Source: CAADGY01 sp900696665 (lineage in GTDB: Bacteria > Acidobacteriota > Terriglobia > Bryobacterales > Bryobacteraceae). From it: a stretch of DNA of 21,363 nt. The stretch spans positions 1 through 21,363 of the forward strand of contig JAPSFM010000089.1 of assembly GCA_035063885.1 (NCBI GenBank), written 5' to 3'. Each line of letters opens with the position of its first letter. The stretch's first letter is position 1. Positions 15,065 to 21,363 of this stretch are shown here, in pieces. A program made the translations under genes and the position numbers. Below the pieces are notes generated by a model. The model searched no databases, was not told where the DNA came from, and was given only the letters and a program-made list of their open reading frames with translations.

Positions 15065-16456
15065 CTAGTCGCCCGGCAGGTTTACCAGTTCGCGGTTCGG
15101 CTGTCCGGAAAGCACCGCTTCCGCATCCGCGGCGGTAAAATCCTCCACCTTCGACGAAATGTTCATGGAGCAGAATTTCGGGCCGCACATGGAACAAAAG
15201 TGTGCTTCCTTGAAGCCTTCTTCGGGAAGTGTCTCGTCATGCATGGCACGAGCGGTTTCCGGATCCAGCGCCAGTTCAAACTGGCGGTTCCAGTCGAACG
15301 CGTAACGCGCGCGGGAAAGCTCATCGTCGCGGTCCCGTGCTCCAGGACGATGGCGCGCGATGTCAGCGGCGTGCGCGGCGATCTTGTACGCTATGATGCC
15401 GGCCTTCACGTCCTCCCGGTTGGGAAGACCCAGATGCTCCTTGGGCGTCACATAACAGAGCATCGATGCGCCGTGCCAGCCGATCATGGCCGCGCCAATA
15501 GCTGAAGTGATGTGATCGTAGCCCGGCGCAAAATCCGTGACCAGGGGTCCAAGAGTGTAAAAAGGCGCGTCGAAGCACAGTTCCCGCTCTTTCTCAACTT
15601 GCAGCTGTATTTGATCCATAGGAATATGCCCCGGGCCTTCAATCATCACCTGAACATCATATTCCCAGGCCCGCCGGGTCAATTCCCCGAGTGTTTTCAA
15701 CTCTGCGAACTGCGCTTCATCACTGGCATCGGCTAATGAGCCGGGTCGCAGCCCGTCCCCCAGCGAAAAGCTCACGTCGTGCTTCTGGAAGATCTTGCAA
15801 ATCTCGTCGAAATGCTCGTACAAAAAGTTCTGCTTGTGGTTCTTGACCATCCACTCGGCCAGAATCGATCCGCCGCGGCTGACAATACCGGTCACACGGC
15901 GTGTCGTCAGGGGGATATGCTGCACGAGCACGCCGGCATGGATCGTCATGTAATCCACGCCCTGCGCGGCCTGCTCTTCAATCACCTCCAGCATCACCTG
16001 CGGCGTGAGATCCTCGATTCGCCTCACCCGTGTCAGCGCCTCATAAATCGGCACCGTGCCGATGGGTACAGGCGAGTTGTCGATAATGGCTCGCCGGATG
16101 GCTGGAATGTTACCGCCCGTTGAAAGGTCCATCACCGTATCGGAGCCGTATTTCACCGCGTAGCGGAGCTTCTCGAGTTCCTCGTCAATATTCGAAGTAG
16201 TAGCCGAATTTCCAATATTCGCGTTGATCTTGCACTTTGACGCAATCCCGATGCACATTGGTTCGAGATTCGGGTGGTTGATATTGGCGGGGATGATCAT
16301 CCTCCCCTTCGCAACCTCCTCGCGAACCGACTCCGGCGAGAGCCGCTCTTTGCGAGCGACATACTCCATCTCTTCGGTTAGAATGCCGCGCCGCGCATAG
16401 TGCATCTGCGTGCGCACAGCATCGTTTTTGCGCTTTTCAATCCACTGCGTTCTCAT
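15065..16456 (-). CDS. thiC: Phosphomethylpyrimidine synthase ThiC
   Basis: A 463-residue radical-SAM enzyme that rearranges aminoimidazole ribotide into hydroxymethylpyrimidine phosphate for thiamine synthesis. It shows IIPANINHPNLEPMCIG, INANIGNSATTSNIDEELEK, YGSDTVMDLSTGGNIPAIR, IGTVPIYEAL, MTIHAGVL and SRGGSILAEWM. Near the C-terminus is the iron-sulfur cluster motif C421-x2-C424-x4-C429 (CSMCGPKFC). The length fits the short form without the extra N-terminal region. The start lies 20 nt inside the end of the upstream glycosyltransferase gene. Unlike many thiC genes there is no recognisable TPP riboswitch: a sigma70-like promoter sits just 29 nt upstream. Confidence 0.97.
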   Translation of the reverse strand: MRTQWIEKRKNDAVRTQMHYARRGILTEEMEYVARKERLSPESVREEVAKGRMIIPANINHPNLEPMCIGIASKCKINANIGNSATTSNIDEELEKLRYAVKYGSDTVMDLSTGGNIPAIRRAIIDNSPVPIGTVPIYEALTRVRRIEDLTPQVMLEVIEEQAAQGVDYMTIHAGVLVQHIPLTTRRVTGIVSRGGSILAEWMVKNHKQNFLYEHFDEICKIFQKHDVSFSLGDGLRPGSLADASDEAQFAELKTLGELTRRAWEYDVQVMIEGPGHIPMDQIQLQVEKERELCFDAPFYTLGPLVTDFAPGYDHITSAIGAAMIGWHGASMLCYVTPKEHLGLPNREDVKAGIIAYKIAAHAADIARHRPGARDRDDELSRARYAFDWNRQFELALDPETARAMHDETLPEEGFKEAHFCSMCGPKFCSMNISSKVEDFTAADAEAVLSGQPNRELVNLPGD

Positions 16457-17657
16457 TAGGTTTACCGCACCCTCTTAAGGTCTGATTATGGCATCCGGTC
16501 CTGAGGGTGGCAAGGCGAGCGCGCGACGGCGGCCTTTCCAGACGATATGTTCGCCCGCGCCATTCAATCGTGTTGCTTGCCGTGGAAGCCAGCAGGGAAT
16601 ATAGCCACAACCAGGTGGCAACCGGCGCGAGCATCACTTCCATCCACGCATACCGGCGAAACCAGTCTCGATACCCGGGAAAGCAAAGACGCACGGTGCG
16701 GGACCTGACCAAGGCCTTTCCCACTCCGAGCCCGATTTGGGCACCTAACAGCAGAATAGCGGGCATCCATCCTGCGAGCGCCGCCGCGGCGGACGCCACC
16801 ATCGCACCGCAGTAAATCACATGGGCCAGTAAAGCCGTCCTCCACAGCCGGGGTGCGTGGACCCTGGTAAGGACCATCTGGCGCCGCACCCAGCTGAAAA
16901 GCTCGCGCGGCCCGATGCGGTCGAGACTCGCAACCATGGCCCCCGGCGCGTAGGCGATTTCGAGTCCTGCGTCCAGCACGGCCCTGGCAAGCTGATAATC
17001 GTCGCTCACGGCGCCGGCCCAGTATTCCGCTACACGGGCTTCTTCGAATACCTGTTTGCGAATCGCCATTGCGCCGCCCCACAGAAACCCATTCGGTCCG
17101 GGACCGAACGATCCCGCAATCACAGCGTTCCACGCGCCGCGCAACAGCGACCAGAAATCCGGGCGGCGGGGGATGTACCAGCGGTAACCCGTCGACGCTC
17201 CCACCTCCTTACGGCGCAGCGGAGCAGCGAGTGCGCGAAGCCAACCGGGTGGTACGCAGCCATCCGAATCGGCAAACGCGTAGATCCCGGATTCCACCCG
17301 CGATGCGGCGATGGCGGCCAGCAGATTTCCAATCTTCTCGGAACTGTCTTCTCCCGCCGCACCCGCGTAAACCACTTTGGCCTTCGGCGGCAACACACCG
17401 TCGGGAACATCTCCCGGGGTCCGCGCCGCGACAATCAGCTCATGATCGGGATAATCGAGCGTGGCGAGCGCGGCGAGATTTTCTTTTAGACCGTCGTCCT
17501 CACCTTTAACGGGGACAATGACTGTCGCCGGCGGAAATTCACCGGTGTCAGGTTCCGGCAGAGTCCGTTTGATATAGCGAATGCGAGCCGCTTCGCCCCG
17601 ATAGGCGAGAACGCTCAACGTCAACGCCGGAATCACCAATACCCAGAGAAGAATCAT
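16437..17657 (-). CDS. Glycosyltransferase family 2/21-like membrane protein
   Basis: A 406-residue membrane glycosyltransferase related to ceramide glucosyltransferase and HpnI-type enzymes, which transfer a sugar to a lipid or hopanoid. Helix 1 anchors the N-terminus (ILLWVLVIPALTLSVLAY). The GT-A domain has PPATVIVPVKGEDDGLKENL, the nucleotide-sugar DSD at 130-132 and SDDY at 218-221. RRQMVLTR (258-265) stands where the family has (Q/R)xxRW. Three C-terminal helices follow from about 273 to 365. The last ~35 residues (after WRGRTYRL) are polar and odd; their DNA holds the thiC promoter and start, so the natural stop may have been lost or moved. It diverges from the isomerase at 17694 across 36 bp. 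Confidence 0.88.
   Translation of the reverse strand: MILLWVLVIPALTLSVLAYRGEAARIRYIKRTLPEPDTGEFPPATVIVPVKGEDDGLKENLAALATLDYPDHELIVAARTPGDVPDGVLPPKAKVVYAGAAGEDSSEKIGNLLAAIAASRVESGIYAFADSDGCVPPGWLRALAAPLRRKEVGASTGYRWYIPRRPDFWSLLRGAWNAVIAGSFGPGPNGFLWGGAMAIRKQVFEEARVAEYWAGAVSDDYQLARAVLDAGLEIAYAPGAMVASLDRIGPRELFSWVRRQMVLTRVHAPRLWRTALLAHVIYCGAMVASAAAALAGWMPAILLLGAQIGLGVGKALVRSRTVRLCFPGYRDWFRRYAWMEVMLAPVATWLWLYSLLASTASNTIEWRGRTYRLERPPSRARLATLRTGCHNQTLRGCGKPNENAVD
16485..16513 (-). promoter_or_regulatory. thiC promoter inside the glycosyltransferase 3' end
   Basis: On the minus strand TTGCCA (16513-16508), a 17-bp spacer, then CATAAT (16490-16485). Transcription would start near 16478, leaving a leader of only about 22 nt with AGAGGG as ribosome binding site before ATG 16456. 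This is too short for a TPP riboswitch. Confidence 0.55.
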
Positions 17658-17680
17658 CTATTCATCATGCTCGCTCATGC

Positions 17681-17686
17681 TATAGT
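17681..17686 (+). promoter_or_regulatory. -10 box touching the isomerase start
   Basis: TATAGT ends 7 nt before GTG 17694, which would put the start site at the GTG itself. This favours GTG 17694 over the upstream in-frame ATG 17667. The 36-bp divergent spacer has no Shine-Dalgarno. No clear -35 was seen. Confidence 0.45.
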
Positions 17687-17693
17687 TCCGTCA

Positions 17694-18587
17694 GTGGCCC
17701 TTAGTAGAAGGGAATTTCTGGCCGGTTTGCCGGCTGCCGGCGCCCTTGCCCCGGAAACCGGGTATGCGCCCATGCTCGCCTCCCAGGTCTATGTGTGGAG
17801 GCAGCAGTTAAGCGCGGAGAAAAAACCACTCTCGGACAACCTCGAAAGAATATTCTCCGGCACCGCACGGGCGGGATTCCAGCGCGTGGAGTTGGATGCC
17901 TCATTTTTCAAGCCTGAACTGGCCGAGGAGACAGCCAGGCGGTTGCGGCGGCACAAGCTCGAGGTACCCATCGTGTACAACGGCGGTCCCATGCATATGC
18001 GCGAACTGGCCGAAGCCACATGGGCGGAAACGCTAAAAATGGCGGAAGCCGCCAAGACCGCCGGCGCCGCGGCAGTGAACTTCAACGCAAGCCCCAAACC
18101 GGACGGACAGCGGAAGTCGGACGCCGAGCTCAAAACGCAGGCCTACTACATCGACCAGCTCGCTGAAGAACTGGCACTGCGGCACATGCATCTCTTCCTT
18201 CACCAGCACGCGCTGGAAATGGCCGAAAACGCGCGGGAGTGGCGGCATCTGCTGGCGAACACAAACCCCGCGACCGTCTCTTTTTGCGTGGATGTGGACT
18301 GGGTGCTCCGTGGTAAGCAGGATCCGATGACCATCATCGAGGAAGCGCGGCGCCGGCTGGCGAGCCTCCACTTGCGCAATTCCGTCAATGGCGTGTGGAC
18401 CGAAGCTTTCGGACCCGGAGATATCGATTACCAAAACGTAGCGGATTATCTCAAGGCAACGGCATACCGCGGCTATCTGGTCGTGGAACTCGCGTACGTA
18501 GCGGAAACCCGCAAGACACGCTCTCTTGAAGACAATCTGAAGGAGAGCCGCCGATATGCGGAGAAGATCTTCGGACTGAACGCCTGA
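17694..18587 (+). CDS. Tat-type sugar phosphate isomerase/epimerase (AP_endonuc_2)
   Basis: A 297-residue TIM-barrel protein of the xylose isomerase-like/AP endonuclease 2 superfamily, which isomerises or epimerises sugars with a divalent metal. The N-terminus VALSRREFLAGLPAAGALAP is a Tat-type signal with the twin arginine at 5-6. Metal-site candidates sit at strand ends: Glu in QRVELDASFF, His in HLFLHQHALEM, Asp in FCVDVDWVL, His in SLHLRNS and Glu in LVVELAYV. The frame is open from ATG 17667 (nine more codons), but the -10 box at 17681 would then lie inside the gene. It is followed 45 nt later by a paralogue of the same type. The substrate is not predictable. Confidence 0.88.
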   Translation: MALSRREFLAGLPAAGALAPETGYAPMLASQVYVWRQQLSAEKKPLSDNLERIFSGTARAGFQRVELDASFFKPELAEETARRLRRHKLEVPIVYNGGPMHMRELAEATWAETLKMAEAAKTAGAAAVNFNASPKPDGQRKSDAELKTQAYYIDQLAEELALRHMHLFLHQHALEMAENAREWRHLLANTNPATVSFCVDVDWVLRGKQDPMTIIEEARRRLASLHLRNSVNGVWTEAFGPGDIDYQNVADYLKATAYRGYLVVELAYVAETRKTRSLEDNLKESRRYAEKIFGLNA

Positions 18588-18621
18588 ACAAATCGTCATC
18601 ATCTCTCATTTTTCCTGCTGT

Positions 18622-18627
18622 TATGAT
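18622..18627 (+). promoter_or_regulatory. -10 box touching the second isomerase start
   Basis: TATGAT ends 5 nt before ATG 18633 (a second ATG follows directly). This leaves no room for a ribosome binding site, so the transcript is probably leaderless. The gene may still be read through from the isomerase upstream. Confidence 0.45.
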
Positions 18628-18632
18628 GGCGG

Positions 18633-19517
18633 ATGATGAACCGTAGAGACTTGTTGTGTTCCCTCCCCGCACTGGCCACCACTCCTCTTCTTCGGGCGGC
18701 CGATGAACAGGTGCCCGGAAAGGCGCGCCTGCGAAATGCCATTTGCGCATACTCCTACCGCGAGGAGCTGAAGAGCCAAAGCATGAGCTACAGCGACCTT
18801 GTGCGCGTGGCTGTCGAAACCGGCGCGGAGGGACTCGACCTCACCGTCTACTGGTTCCCGCCGGGCGCTCCGGACAGTTTTTTGTTCCCCCTGAAGCGGC
18901 TCGCATTCAAAAATGCGGTGGAGATTTACAGCATCTCCATTCGCACCGACATGTGCCGTCCGCCCGGAGCCGTGCGCGACAAGGAAATTACCGAAGTGCA
19001 CAAGTGGGTAGACGCCGCCGCCAAACTCGGTGCGGGACATATCCGAGTGTTCGGCGGTACCGTGCCGAAAGGCTCGACGGAAGACGAGGCGGCGCAATGG
19101 GCCGTCGAAACGCTGAAGCCGTGCGTCGAGTATGCCGGCTCGCGCGGCGTGATCCTCGGCCTTGAAAATCACGGTGGCATTACCGAGCGCGCGGAGCGCA
19201 TCATACAGATTGTGAAAGAGGTGGGGTCGCCCTGGCTCGGCATTAACCTCGATACCGGAAACTTCAACCGGAATGTGCTGCCTCAAATCGAAATGTCGAT
19301 TCCCTACGCGGTGAACGTTCAGGTGAAAGTGGAACAGCGTCTGGAAGATGGAACGCGCGGGCCCCAAGACTGGGACCGCATTGTGCAAATGCTTGCCAAG
19401 GGCAACTATCGCGGCTACCTGGCGCTCGAATACGAAGCAAGGGAAAGCGCCGTTTCAGCGGTTCCCCGCCTCACGCGCAGGCTCGGGGAGATTATCCGCA
19501 AGTACTCGCAGGTATAG
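18633..19517 (+). CDS. Second Tat-type sugar phosphate isomerase/epimerase
   Basis: A 294-residue TIM-barrel protein of the same superfamily as its upstream neighbour but clearly diverged from it. MMNRRDLLCSLPALATTPLLRAAD is a Tat-like signal with arginines at 4-5, suggesting export. Metal-site candidates are Glu in GLENHGG, Asp in INLDTGNF, the strand VNVQVKVE and Glu in YLALEYE; GAGHIRVFGGTVPKGS is the usual central strand and loop. Two exported isomerases side by side, with a Tat-exported Gfo/Idh/MocA enzyme elsewhere in the window, match the periplasmic sugar-processing sets common in Acidobacteriota and Planctomycetes. A heptamer-repeat hairpin follows the stop. Confidence 0.9.
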   Translation: MMNRRDLLCSLPALATTPLLRAADEQVPGKARLRNAICAYSYREELKSQSMSYSDLVRVAVETGAEGLDLTVYWFPPGAPDSFLFPLKRLAFKNAVEIYSISIRTDMCRPPGAVRDKEITEVHKWVDAAAKLGAGHIRVFGGTVPKGSTEDEAAQWAVETLKPCVEYAGSRGVILGLENHGGITERAERIIQIVKEVGSPWLGINLDTGNFNRNVLPQIEMSIPYAVNVQVKVEQRLEDGTRGPQDWDRIVQMLAKGNYRGYLALEYEARESAVSAVPRLTRRLGEIIRKYSQV

Positions 19518-19525
19518 GCAAGCTT

Positions 19526-19582
19526 TCAGCAATCAGCGGTCAGCCAAAGCGGCTTACCGGATCACCGGGCGCCGATTGCTGA
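19526..19582. repeat. Heptamer-repeat hairpin (TCAGCNN)
   Basis: TCAGC recurs three times at 7-bp steps (19526, 19533 and 19540). The first copy, TCAGCAATC (19526-19534), is mirrored exactly by GATTGCTGA (19574-19582), giving a 9-bp stem with a 39-nt loop. It lies 8 nt after the isomerase stop and just before the convergent pseudogene, so it may end transcription from both sides. Confidence 0.55.
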
Positions 19583-19588
19583 TGGCTC

Positions 19589-20097
19589 TTAGTTCACCTC
19601 GAGCGGAAAGCTCTGCACGTGCTCTTTTCCGTCCACGCGCACCCGTACGTTGATCTGGTATTCGCCGATACCGGACGCTGCCGGTGTACCGCTCAGGCCC
19701 CCCGTGCCCGGATCGATCTTCGGCCATTTCGCGTCAAGATTTCCGCAACGCGGCATTTCGGTTTCAATGGAGAACTCCGGCTTTTCGGCATCCCAATACG
19801 CCGCCTGGTACGATCGGCGCGGGCCAGATCGATTCGGAGAAACGGCACCCCGGTCTCCGCGAGGAAGTTCGCCGGGAACGTCACCTGCTTCTTTCCCGGG
19901 TAGAGGCCCCGTTCCTTCTGATTGCCCACTGCGACTTCGTACGGCCGGTCGCTGACCGTGAAGCCTTTCTCGTCGCTCGTGTGCTTTCTTTAGCCGTGCG
20001 TAAGTCAGAGCCAGTAGTCCGGAGCCACCAAGTAGTGCCAGTCCGCGATGGCTTCGTCGATTGATCCGTCTGGATCGATGTCGGCCAATCGAGATAG
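19589..20097 (-). pseudogene. 3' remnant of a secreted multidomain protein gene
   Basis: The minus strand holds pieces of one decayed gene. From about 20097 it reads LADIDPDGSIDEAIADW, matching the DxDxDGxxDxxI loop of FG-GAP/VCBS or EF-hand-type calcium sites, up to TGA 20005. The same frame meets another stop (19990), then continues as DEKGFTVSDRPYEVAVGNQK and FPANFLAETGVPFLRIDLA. Near 19795 the frame shifts and goes on as YWDAEKPEFSIET, then KIDPGTGGLSGTPAASG, an Ig-like He_PIG motif (IDxxTGxLSGTP), ending HVQSFPLEVN then TAA at 19589. The 5' part is missing. That all pieces come from one gene is inference. Confidence 0.55.
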
Positions 20098-20101
20098 AGG
20101 G

Positions 20102-20895
20102 CTATTGTGGCTGGAACTTACGTGATTCCAGGTACCTTTTGTCTCGGTCGGGAAGTTTGCCGCGAACCTCGTCGCACAACGGCGCGCCCTCGATAGCGGC
20201 GCTCTCCTGGACCAGGGTCGACGGAGGCACTTCCCGAAACGAGGTCGGTACGACAAAGAGATCCGGCGACGGCTCGCCTGACGAGACCGATTCGGTGATC
20301 TTCTCAGCAACCATAAAGGTTGAGCCATCGGTGGAGCTCTTGACTTCAAGCTTACTATAGAGTCTTTCGCAATCAAGATCCGGGGCCTTCCAAAACTCCT
20401 CTGTAGCACCTGGGGTTTCCCTGAGCAACTTCACTACAAAGAAGCCTTGAACCGAACCTTCGCCGATCACTCGTGGCGGCGCGAGCGAGTCTGGATCGGT
20501 CCGGCAGGATGGGTCCGCCGCAGGCGCTTTGAGGCGGAGTGCGGTCTCCTCGGGGAAGAATTCGGTAAGAGTTGACCGAGTCAGGTTGTGCACAAGTACC
20601 TTTTTTCTCTCTCCGATCAGGCGGATCGAACGAGTTGATGTGAGGGAGTTGTCCGCATTTTTGTAAGAGTCCCCTCAACGGTTGAACCGTCGGAGCGCCT
20701 CGCTTTGAAGCTGCGCCGCTCCACTACGGGCAATGCAGGTTTCGCGAGCGTTGTGGATCTCTCGTAGATGTTTATCGTGTACGGCCGCATCCGGCTACTA
20801 AGGATCTGCTGTGAACGTAAGCGCTTTGTGACGGCAAACGACAGCGCAATCACGCAAACTGCGCCGCCGGCAGTGAAGATTGTCCGGAATCTCAT
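20102..20895 (-). pseudogene. Frameshifted gene for a secreted or anchored unknown protein
   Basis: A strong ribosome binding site (AAGGAGG, 20906-20900) precedes ATG 20895. The N-terminus MRFRTIFTAGGAVCVIALSF is a signal or anchor, followed by SQQILSSRMRPYTINIYERS. At about 20660, in a run of five A, the frame breaks: it should continue KNADNSLTSTRSIRLIGERK and VLVHNLTRSTLTEFFPEE. The new frame stays open to TAG 20102, ending PDRDKRYLESRKFQPQ. Joined, the product would be about 264 residues. I recognise no domain; the layout resembles hypothetical secreted proteins of Solibacter-like genomes, from memory only. One base near 20660 decides whether it is a pseudogene or a sequencing error. Confidence 0.65.
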
Positions 20896-20899
20896 ATTT

Positions 20900-20906
20900 C
20901 CTCCTT
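20900..20906 (-). promoter_or_regulatory. Strong Shine-Dalgarno before ATG 20895
   Basis: AAGGAGG on the minus strand, 4 nt before ATG 20895. It is one of the few strong ribosome binding sites in the window and argues that this gene was translated, either recently or still. Confidence 0.65.
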
Positions 20907-20925
20907 TTCAGGCGGCAATCATCCA

Positions 20926-21170
20926 TTAACAATATCCTGCGCAGGGGCACCAACTCAGATGGCACGCGATCGTAGGTGGCACACAGGTACCTTGCTGACA
21001 ACAAGGGTATGGCGAGGAACAACTGGTTGATGGCTTGCTGTACATCTCCCAGGCGCATGGGTACGAGGCGGTACAGGAGCCGAGATAGCAGGAATCTGTG
21101 CATTTACCAGCTGGCCGCCGCACGGCTGCGCCAATGTTCGCTGAGCTAGCACTACCCCCAGCAAGACCAT
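20926..21170 (-). pseudogene. Secreted cysteine-rich small protein, apparently frameshifted
   Basis: The frame ending at 20926 encodes a very cysteine-rich tail: from CTDSCYLGSC through SSPYPCCQQGTC to SWCPCAGYC there are 12 Cys in about 60 residues. In a second frame, ATG 21170 begins MVLLGVVLAQRTLAQPCGG, which looks like a signal peptide with an AQ cleavage site. One base gained or lost around 21110-21120 (GGCGGCC) would fuse them into one secreted protein of about 80 residues starting QPCGG-PAGKCTDSC. The Cys-rich frame alone is open from TTG 21186 but then has no signal peptide. It lies 30 nt upstream of the 20895 gene on the same strand. No family recognised; metal binding or disulfide packing are both possible. 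Confidence 0.5.
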
Positions 21171-21186
21171 ATATGCCCATTGTCAA

Positions 21187-21363
21187 GCATCATTCGACAC
21201 CAGCATAGGGGAGCGGGGTTACGGGCACCAAGGGCGATCGTAGCCCGTGCCTCCGAGGCGCACGTTGTACTGCTGCCGGGAGGAATGGAGACCTGTGACG
21301 TTGCGCCGCTCGACATCTTTTGACTGGGCAGACGGGCATAGGATGAAGGCAAAAGCAGGAAGG
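21187..21363. other. Window edge, no gene called
   Basis: On the minus strand two frames give secreted-looking fragments: one reads LPAFAFILCPSAQS, the other QVSIPPGSSTTCASEA. They may be a frameshifted gene entering from beyond the edge. Too little is visible to annotate it. Confidence 0.25.

Noticed and set aside
14888..15505. Plus-strand frame of 205 codons across thiC and its neighbour.
   Set aside because: It is antisense to thiC, which is strongly conserved here, and has no plausible start signal or protein motif.
1..21363. CRISPR arrays, tRNA or rRNA genes, restriction-modification, toxin-antitoxin or phage defence modules.
   Set aside because: No repeat-spacer pattern, no RNA gene signature and no matching protein families were seen on either strand by eye; a tRNAscan or Infernal run was not possible.

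Overview
The window looks like chromosomal DNA from an Acidobacteriota member, most likely a Solibacter/Bryobacter-type organism. This is inferred from gene content: a very large Oar-type TonB-dependent receptor with a carboxypeptidase-regulatory-like N-terminus, Tat-exported sugar-modifying enzymes (Gfo/Idh/MocA and two TIM-barrel isomerases), GC-rich coding, and frequent GTG starts with a -10 box almost touching the start codon. No rRNA, tRNA, CRISPR array, prophage or complete mobile element was seen.

Layout. 1-230: a pair of 18-bp direct repeats that may be the end of an insertion sequence, then the promoter and ribosome binding site of the receptor. 231-3650: TonB-dependent receptor. 3673-3709: strong hairpin running into a TATAAT box. 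3771-4910: Tat-exported oxidoreductase. 4911-5307: non-coding, with a possible receptor 3' end on the minus strand. 5308-7656: large secreted protein of unknown function. 7688-8974: MFS anion/sugar-acid transporter. 9046-9195: broken GxxExxY gene. 9274-11154: ABC exporter. 11185-12096: fumarylacetoacetate hydrolase-family enzyme. 12097-12907: 0.8 kb of decayed DNA holding an outer-membrane beta-barrel pseudogene, a possible 39-residue membrane peptide and a perfect 16-bp palindrome. 12908-14646: metX-metW, coupled by a GTGA overlap. 14636-17657 (minus strand): glycosyltransferase, thiC and a small methyltransferase-like protein, closely packed. 17694-19517: two Tat-type sugar phosphate isomerase/epimerase paralogues, the first divergent from the glycosyltransferase. 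19526-19582: heptamer-repeat hairpin. 19589-21363 (minus strand): a run of frameshifted secreted-protein genes, including a very cysteine-rich one.

How it fits together. The left half (receptor, oxidoreductase, MFS transporter, FAH-family hydrolase) and the two isomerases fit uptake and processing of plant- or polymer-derived sugars and sugar acids, though substrates cannot be read from sequence. metX-metW is methionine biosynthesis and thiC is thiamine pyrimidine synthesis. The rest is sparse, with several pseudogenes.

No clearly new multi-gene system is visible. The best leads are the large secreted unknown at 5308, the degenerate methyltransferase-like protein behind thiC, the 39-residue peptide with a palindrome over its -10 box, the cysteine-rich secreted protein at 20926, and the repeated leaderless-promoter layout.
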